A DNA stretch of 41,666 nt from Chloroflexota bacterium. GTDB lineage: Bacteria > Chloroflexota > Anaerolineae > Anaerolineales > Anaerolineaceae. The stretch spans positions 1 to 41,666 of the forward strand of contig JAJYIW010000003.1 in NCBI GenBank assembly GCA_021789855.1, read 5' to 3'. The position numbers were made by a program, and so were the translations under genes. Below, in pieces: positions 36,662-41,666 of this stretch; the first letter of the stretch is position 1, and every line of letters begins with the position of its first letter. The notes under the pieces are model-generated. The model had not been told where the DNA came from and did no database searches. It saw nothing but the letters and a program-made list of their open reading frames with translations.

Positions 36662-39352
36662 ATGGACAAGACGAAAGCTACAAAACAGGCCCCCGCCAGT
36701 GCATCGAGTGCCAGCGCACCCCTGACCACCTCCCCCTTGCCTGCCAGCGCTCGCCCGGTCGTGCTGGCCGATAACGCCCGGCAGGTGCTGCTCAAGCGGT
36801 ACGTGCGCCGCGGGCAGGATGGCAAGCCCATTGAAACCATCGAAGAGATGTTCTGGCGCGTGGCCCTCCACATCGCCCGGGTCGAAGCCACCTGGGACAC
36901 CGACGTCCAGGCGCGCGCGCTGGAGTTTTACGACCTGTTGACCACCAAGCGCTTTTTCCCCAACTCGCCCACCTTCACCGGCGCCGGCACGCCCCTCGGC
37001 CAGCTCGCCGCCTGTTTTGTCCTGGCCATTTCGGATGATATGGGCCGCGACCCCAACGGCATCTTTAACACCCTGCGCAACGCCGCCCTCATCCAGCAGA
37101 CCGGGGGCGGCAATGGCTTCTCCTTCTCCCGCCTGCGCCCCAAGGGCAGCCTGGTCAAGTCCTCGGCCGGGCAGGCCACCGGCCCGGTCGGCTTCCTCCG
37201 CGTCTACGACCACGCCTTCGGCGAAGTGGCCCAGGGCGGAACCCGCCGGGGCGCCAACATGGGCGTCCTGCGCGTCGATCATCCCGACATCGAGGACTTC
37301 ATCGCCTGCAAGACCAACGAGAACCAGATCACCAACTTCAACATTTCCGTCGGCATGACCGATGCCTTTATGCGCGCCGTGGAAGCCGACGCCGATTGGG
37401 ACCTGGTCTTCCCCGACGTGACCTCCCCCCTGTATAAAGGCTTCTACGGCACCCTCGAGCAGGCCGTCGATGCCGGCATTCCCCTCAAGGTTTTCAAGAC
37501 GGTGCGCGCCAGGGAGCTGTTCGATCAAATCGTCGCCCAGGCGCACCACAACGGCGAGCCTGGCCTGCTCTTCCTCGATGCCGCCAATCGTGCTAACCCC
37601 GTCCCGCACCTTTACCAGCTCGAATCTACCAACCCCTGCGGGGAGCAATTCCTCGGACCGAACGAGAGCTGCTGCCTGGGCTCGGTGAACCTGGCCCAGC
37701 ACTTCGGCCCGGACCATAGCGTCGATTGGGACCGGCTGCGCCAAAGCGTAGAACTCGCCACCATCTTCCTGGATGACGTGGTGGACGCCAATGGCTATGT
37801 CCCCGCTGTCCCTGAGCTGTCCGCCGCTGCCCACCGCGCACGCCGCATCGGGCTGGGCATCATGGGCCTGGCCGACCTGATGTACCACGCCGGCGTCCGC
37901 TACGGCTCGCCCGAAAGCCTGGAGTTCGCCTCGCAGGTGATGGAATTCATCCGTTACCACGCCATGCGCACCAGCGTTGATCTGGCCCGCCAGCGTGGCG
38001 CTTTCCCTGCCATCCAGGGCAGCATTTACGATCCCCAGGCCTTCACCTGGCAGCCGCCTGTCTCCATCGTGCCCTACACCCGCGATTGGGCCCGCCCGCC
38101 CGTCGATTGGAGCGCCATCGCCCAGGACATCCGCCAGTTTGGCATCCGCAACGCCGCCCAGACCACCATCGCGCCCACCGGCACCATCGCCACCGTCGCC
38201 TCCACCGAGGGCTACGGCTGCGAGCCGGTTTTCGCCCTGGCGTATACTCGCCACGTCAACGACAACGGCAAGGACCTCCAGCTCGCTTACGCCAGCCCCC
38301 TCTTTGAGGAAGCCCTGCTCAAGGCCGGCCTGGACGACGCTAGCCGCCAGGCCATCGTCGACCGCGTCATGACCAATGGCACCTGCCAGGATGTCCCCGG
38401 CCTGCCCCTCTCCTTGCAGGACGTCTTTGTCGTCTCAGGCGACATCACCGCCGAAGAACACGTGCGCATGCAGGCCGCCTTGCAGGCCTTTGTGGACAAC
38501 AGCCTGTCCAAGACGATCAACTTCCCTGCCGGCGCCACCCTGGAAGATGTGGCCACTGCCTACCGGCTCGCCTGGCAGTTGGGCTGCAAAGGCATCACCG
38601 TCTACGTCACCGGATCGCGCGACAAGGTCGTCCTGGAGACCAAAGCCACCGCTGAGAAGAAGCAGGTTCAACCAAAATCGTCTGAAACTGCCGGACAGGA
38701 GGCCGAGGCTTCCGCCTCACGCGGAAGCAATGGCTACAAGCCGGCAGAAGGCCTCGGAGAGACCCAACCCGCCGCGCCAGAGAACGCCGCTTTGCAGCTT
38801 CCCATCTGGCACGAAGCAAAAAAACCCCGCCCGCGCTTCCTCCACGGCTACACCTGCTCGATCGAGACTCCCTTGGGTAAAGCCTTCATCACCATCAATG
38901 AGAATGGCGGTAACCAGCCCTTCGAAGTGTTCATCAATACCGCCAAGGCCGGCTCCGACACCGCCGCCGTCTCCGAAGCCATCGGCCGTCTCATCTCCCA
39001 CATCCTGCGCCTGGCCTCGCCCGTCGAGCCGCGCGAGCGCCTTAAAGAAGTGGTGCGCCAGCTCTCCGGCATCGGCGGCGGGCGTTCCCTCGGCTTCGGC
39101 CCCAACCGCGTCCGCTCCCTGCCCGACGGCGTCGCCCACGCCCTCGACGAATACCTCCAGACCATCTCTGGCCTGGGCCTGGCGCCCGAAAAGCTCCTCC
39201 CCGCCGAGAGCCCTGCCGAGCCCGAAAGCATCCCGATCGCCGAACAGCCCTTCCTCAAGATCGGCGACCTCTGCCCCGAGTGCGGCCAGGCCGCCATGGT
39301 CAATGAAGAAGGCTGCCACAAGTGCTACGCCTGCGGCTACAGCGAGTGCTGA
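36662..39352 (+). CDS. nrdJ: Adenosylcobalamin-dependent (class II) ribonucleoside-diphosphate reductase
   Basis: [77 protein letters not shown]-terminal CPECG...[12 protein letters not shown]. Confidence 0.96.
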   Translation: MDKTKATKQAPASASSASAPLTTSPLPASARPVVLADNARQVLLKRYVRRGQDGKPIETIEEMFWRVALHIARVEATWDTDVQARALEFYDLLTTKRFFPNSPTFTGAGTPLGQLAACFVLAISDDMGRDPNGIFNTLRNAALIQQTGGGNGFSFSRLRPKGSLVKSSAGQATGPVGFLRVYDHAFGEVAQGGTRRGANMGVLRVDHPDIEDFIACKTNENQITNFNISVGMTDAFMRAVEADADWDLVFPDVTSPLYKGFYGTLEQAVDAGIPLKVFKTVRARELFDQIVAQAHHNGEPGLLFLDAANRANPVPHLYQLESTNPCGEQFLGPNESCCLGSVNLAQHFGPDHSVDWDRLRQSVELATIFLDDVVDANGYVPAVPELSAAAHRARRIGLGIMGLADLMYHAGVRYGSPESLEFASQVMEFIRYHAMRTSVDLARQRGAFPAIQGSIYDPQAFTWQPPVSIVPYTRDWARPPVDWSAIAQDIRQFGIRNAAQTTIAPTGTIATVASTEGYGCEPVFALAYTRHVNDNGKDLQLAYASPLFEEALLKAGLDDASRQAIVDRVMTNGTCQDVPGLPLSLQDVFVVSGDITAEEHVRMQAALQAFVDNSLSKTINFPAGATLEDVATAYRLAWQLGCKGITVYVTGSRDKVVLETKATAEKKQVQPKSSETAGQEAEASASRGSNGYKPAEGLGETQPAAPENAALQLPIWHEAKKPRPRFLHGYTCSIETPLGKAFITINENGGNQPFEVFINTAKAGSDTAAVSEAIGRLISHILRLASPVEPRERLKEVVRQLSGIGGGRSLGFGPNRVRSLPDGVAHALDEYLQTISGLGLAPEKLLPAESPAEPESIPIAEQPFLKIGDLCPECGQAAMVNEEGCHKCYACGYSEC

Positions 39353-39367
39353 GAAAAAACCCAAGAA

Positions 39368-39400
39368 AGACCCCAGGGGTTTTGGAAACCCCTGGGGTCT
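39368..39400 (-). terminator. Perfect 15-bp hairpin; intrinsic terminator for the minus-strand small gene
   Basis: AGACCCCAGGGGTTT-TGG-AAACCCCTGGGGTCT; on the minus strand followed by TTCTTGGGTTTTTTCTC. Confidence 0.75.
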
Positions 39401-39403
39401 GCG

Positions 39404-39592
39404 CTAAAACAATTTGATCAACCGTCTGGTCGTCCGGTGATAAACCCGGTTATACAGGGCCCGTTTAGGATTGGTGATCCATCCCATGCCCCGTGGCGCT
39501 CGTATTTTGCTCCGGATCATCCGTTTGATCGAGGTCCTGGCTGCAATGGATTTCCGCAAAGACGGCGTTCTGATTCCAAATTTCATCGTCAT
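39404..39592 (-). CDS. Small basic protein, phage-associated-like family of unknown function
   Basis: 62 aa, MTMKFGIRTPSLRKSIAARTSIKRMIRSKIRAPRGMGWITNPKRALYNRVYHRTTRRLIKLF; AAAGGGG Shine-Dalgarno upstream; own terminator hairpin downstream. Confidence 0.75.
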   Translation of the reverse strand: MTMKFGIRTPSLRKSIAARTSIKRMIRSKIRAPRGMGWITNPKRALYNRVYHRTTRRLIKLF

Positions 39593-39604
39593 ACCCCTTT
39601 CTGT

Positions 39605-41041
39605 TTAACCCAACAGCATTTCTACCACCTCACGTAATGTCGTATCTTCCCCCACGTTTCCAGGGAAGATAATATACGCCATGCCCGGAAATTTGCTCTC
39701 CGGCCCGGTCAGCCACACCGGGATGCCCGGGCGCACCTGCCCCAGCACGATGGCCCGCCGCACCCGCAGCGCTTTCACCCCCACGTCGCTGGAAGTGATC
39801 CCGCCCTTGGCGATGATAAAGCCTGGCCGCACCGCCAGCCCGCTGATCACCCCCGTGAGCGCGTCGGCAATTTCGACCGCAATCATCAATTGCCGTTCCT
39901 TATCCTCGGTATCCAGGTCCAGGCGTTCGCGCCGGGTGTAAACCACCGCACTGACCCCCCGTTGGAGCGCCGCCTCGGCCAGGCCAGTGACCCGCGCGGT
40001 CTCGCCTATCAATCCACCCTTCACCAGCGCCAGGTGCTGGTTGAACTCAATCAGCTCGATCGGGGAGCCGCAACGGCGCAGTTCCTCCAGCTGGCGGGTG
40101 GTGCGATTAACGTGCGAGCCAATGAGGACAACCCCCGCGCGCGGCTGCCCATCGCCCACCAGCTCGCGCCGGCTGAGCAACGGTCGCTCAGTCACGCCCC
40201 CCAGCACCCGCGGCAGCCCCGCCGCGCTGCGTAGAATGAAATGCTTTCCCCGTCTCAGCGCCCGCAACAAAGCGATGGCGAACACCTGGATATCGCAGGT
40301 ATCGGCCGCATTGACGATGATCTTGTTGAAGTGCTCAACCGCCAGCAGTTGCGCCTCGATCGCGTCCACCGCCGTCGCGCGCAGGGCGTCCAGGGAGATC
40401 GATACCATGTCCCTGGCGCGATAGGCCCCGCCGGTTTTCTCTTCGACCCACTCCCCCAGGTGAGACGCCCGGTACCCGAAGGTCTTATCCCGGGCAAACT
40501 CCGTCTCGCCGGCAGGAACCAGCCGGCTGCCCTCCTTCACGTAATGGACATCATCCAGCGTGAAGCGGCCGCCCTCTTTGAAAAATGGGCAGATCACCTC
40601 GCCGTCGAAGGCAACCCCCGTCAGCGCTTCCAGCTCCTCTTTCAGGGTCTGCGTTTCGAGCGGGTAATGCCCGCGCAGGGTCGAATCGCTCCGGCTGATC
40701 AGCAGAAAGTCCTTCCCGCAACGGCGCGCCGCCGTCACGAGGTTCCGGGCGATCTCCCGATGCGCCTCGACCGTCTGCGCCTGGGTAAACCCGCGGGAAT
40801 TGGTCAGCACAAAAAACAGCCGGTTGTCCTCGCCCAGCCCGTTAGCCAGCGTCTCCACCAGCCAGTCCGTGTACACCGAGACATCGTGGACAGTTTGCAC
40901 CCCGGTGGGGTCGTCATCCAGCGCCACCATCTTCTGGCCCGCCCTGGCCAGCTCATCGGCCAGCAGCCGGTCAATCAACGCCTGGTCCGGCCTGGGGTAC
41001 GTTTCGAGGATCGAAACATCCAATGGCTGGAGCGCGCCCAT
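39605..41041 (-). CDS. otnK: Four-carbon acid sugar kinase family protein (OtnK/DUF1537-like)
   Basis: MVALDDDPTGVQTVHDVSVYTDW, LTNSRGFTQAQTVEAHREIARN, RSDSTLRGHYPLE, FIIAKGGITSSDVGVKALRVRRAIVLGQVRPGIPVW. Start chosen at internal ATG 41041. Confidence 0.9.
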   Translation of the reverse strand: MGALQPLDVSILETYPRPDQALIDRLLADELARAGQKMVALDDDPTGVQTVHDVSVYTDWLVETLANGLGEDNRLFFVLTNSRGFTQAQTVEAHREIARNLVTAARRCGKDFLLISRSDSTLRGHYPLETQTLKEELEALTGVAFDGEVICPFFKEGGRFTLDDVHYVKEGSRLVPAGETEFARDKTFGYRASHLGEWVEEKTGGAYRARDMVSISLDALRATAVDAIEAQLLAVEHFNKIIVNAADTCDIQVFAIALLRALRRGKHFILRSAAGLPRVLGGVTERPLLSRRELVGDGQPRAGVVLIGSHVNRTTRQLEELRRCGSPIELIEFNQHLALVKGGLIGETARVTGLAEAALQRGVSAVVYTRRERLDLDTEDKERQLMIAVEIADALTGVISGLAVRPGFIIAKGGITSSDVGVKALRVRRAIVLGQVRPGIPVWLTGPESKFPGMAYIIFPGNVGEDTTLREVVEMLLG

Positions 41042-41042
41042 C

Positions 41043-41666
41043 TCAGGCCTCCTTCTCCTTTTCTTCATTTGGCTTGCTGACCGACACACCGGCCAGTTTT
41101 TCGAAGTACTGCACGATGCCGCTGTGATCGTCTTCCAGGTGGCCGTCCACTTTCAGCGCCAGCATCACCTCGAGCAACTGGCTGGTGAAGGGCAGCGGTA
41201 CGTCCAGCGCGTGAGCCGTGGCCATCACGTTTTTAATGTCCTTCAGGTTAATAGAGAGCTTGCCGCCAGGCTTGAAATCGTGAGCTATCATCATGGGGGC
41301 CTTGGCGTCCAGCACGGCGCTGCCCGCCAGCCCGCCCCGAATGGCCTGGTACACCTTCTCCGGGTCAACCCCCGCCCGGGTAGCCAGCACCAGCGCCTCG
41401 GCGACCGCGACGATGTTCAAATTGACAATGATCTGGTTCGCCAGCTTGGCGATGCACCCGCTGCCGCAGGGGCCCACCCGTAGCGCAGACGCCCCCATCA
41501 TGCGAAAATACGACTGGATACGTTCGAAGAGCTCGGCCTGCCCGCCCACCATAAAGGCTAGCGTCCCATCGATCGCCCGGGGCTCGCCCCCGCTGACCGG
41601 TGCATCCAGGAACCCCACCGCGTGCGCCGCCAGTTGCGTTTCGCAGGCCTGCGCCTCCCCCGGCGT
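41043..41666 (-). CDS. NAD(P)-binding beta-hydroxyacid dehydrogenase (HIBADH/LtnD-like), N-terminus beyond window
   Basis: GFLDAPVSGGEPRAIDGTLAFMVGG...GPCGSGCIAKLANQIIVNLNIVAVAEALVLATRAGVDPEKVYQAIRGGLAGS; frame stays open to the window end. Confidence 0.93.
   Translation of the reverse strand, partial: TPGEAQACETQLAAHAVGFLDAPVSGGEPRAIDGTLAFMVGGQAELFERIQSYFRMMGASALRVGPCGSGCIAKLANQIIVNLNIVAVAEALVLATRAGVDPEKVYQAIRGGLAGSAVLDAKAPMMIAHDFKPGGKLSINLKDIKNVMATAHALDVPLPFTSQLLEVMLALKVDGHLEDDHSGIVQYFEKLAGVSVSKPNEEKEKEA

Noticed and set aside
36581-38254. 557-aa minus-strand ORF antisense to nrdJ
   Set aside because: Low-complexity Gly/Ala/Asp-rich translation, no recognizable motifs, fully covered by the clear nrdJ gene; a shadow ORF in high-GC DNA.
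1-41666. CRISPR array, tRNA/rRNA, transposon or prophage module
   Set aside because: No phased spacer-repeat pattern, transposase, integrase or structural phage genes seen; only the lone 62-aa phage-like small protein.

Overview
The window reads as ordinary, gene-dense, high-GC bacterial chromosome. Gene content and order suggest Chloroflexota/Anaerolineae-like, but this is inference; no taxonomy search was run. The core is a nearly complete division/cell-wall (dcw) cluster on + at 16.0-33.6 kb: mraZ-rsmH-ftsL-like-ftsI-murF-mraY-murD-ftsW-murG-(CvpA-like)-murC-murB-ddl-ftsQ-ftsA-ftsZ. murE is missing from its usual place between ftsI and murF. Left of the cluster are a HAD phosphatase fragment, a membrane protein/winged-helix/CPBP-protease cassette, a five-gene minus-strand Gfo/Idh/MocA + sugar isomerase + ThuA operon, a divergent SIS-ROK-PHP-PLP operon, an MgtA-type P-type ATPase, an Fpg/Nei glycosylase and a GNAT protein. 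Right of it are a short alanyl-tRNA synthetase behind a T-box leader, nrdR-nrdJ, a small basic protein, and an OtnK/LtnD-like pair running off the end. The most interesting non-coding signals, read by eye, are: (i) four 10-bp-phased AAGTGG-type repeats just downstream of a good promoter and upstream of mraZ (MraZ boxes), followed by a terminator-like hairpin; (ii) a complete T-box antiterminator/terminator for alaS; (iii) two mutually exclusive hairpins in the short nrdR-nrdJ leader; (iv) a GAAC-N4-GTTC LexA-like palindrome upstream of nrdR; (v) palindromic operator candidates at the promoter of the sugar operon and of the wHTH/CPBP cassette. I saw no CRISPR array, rRNA, tRNA, transposase or clear defence system.
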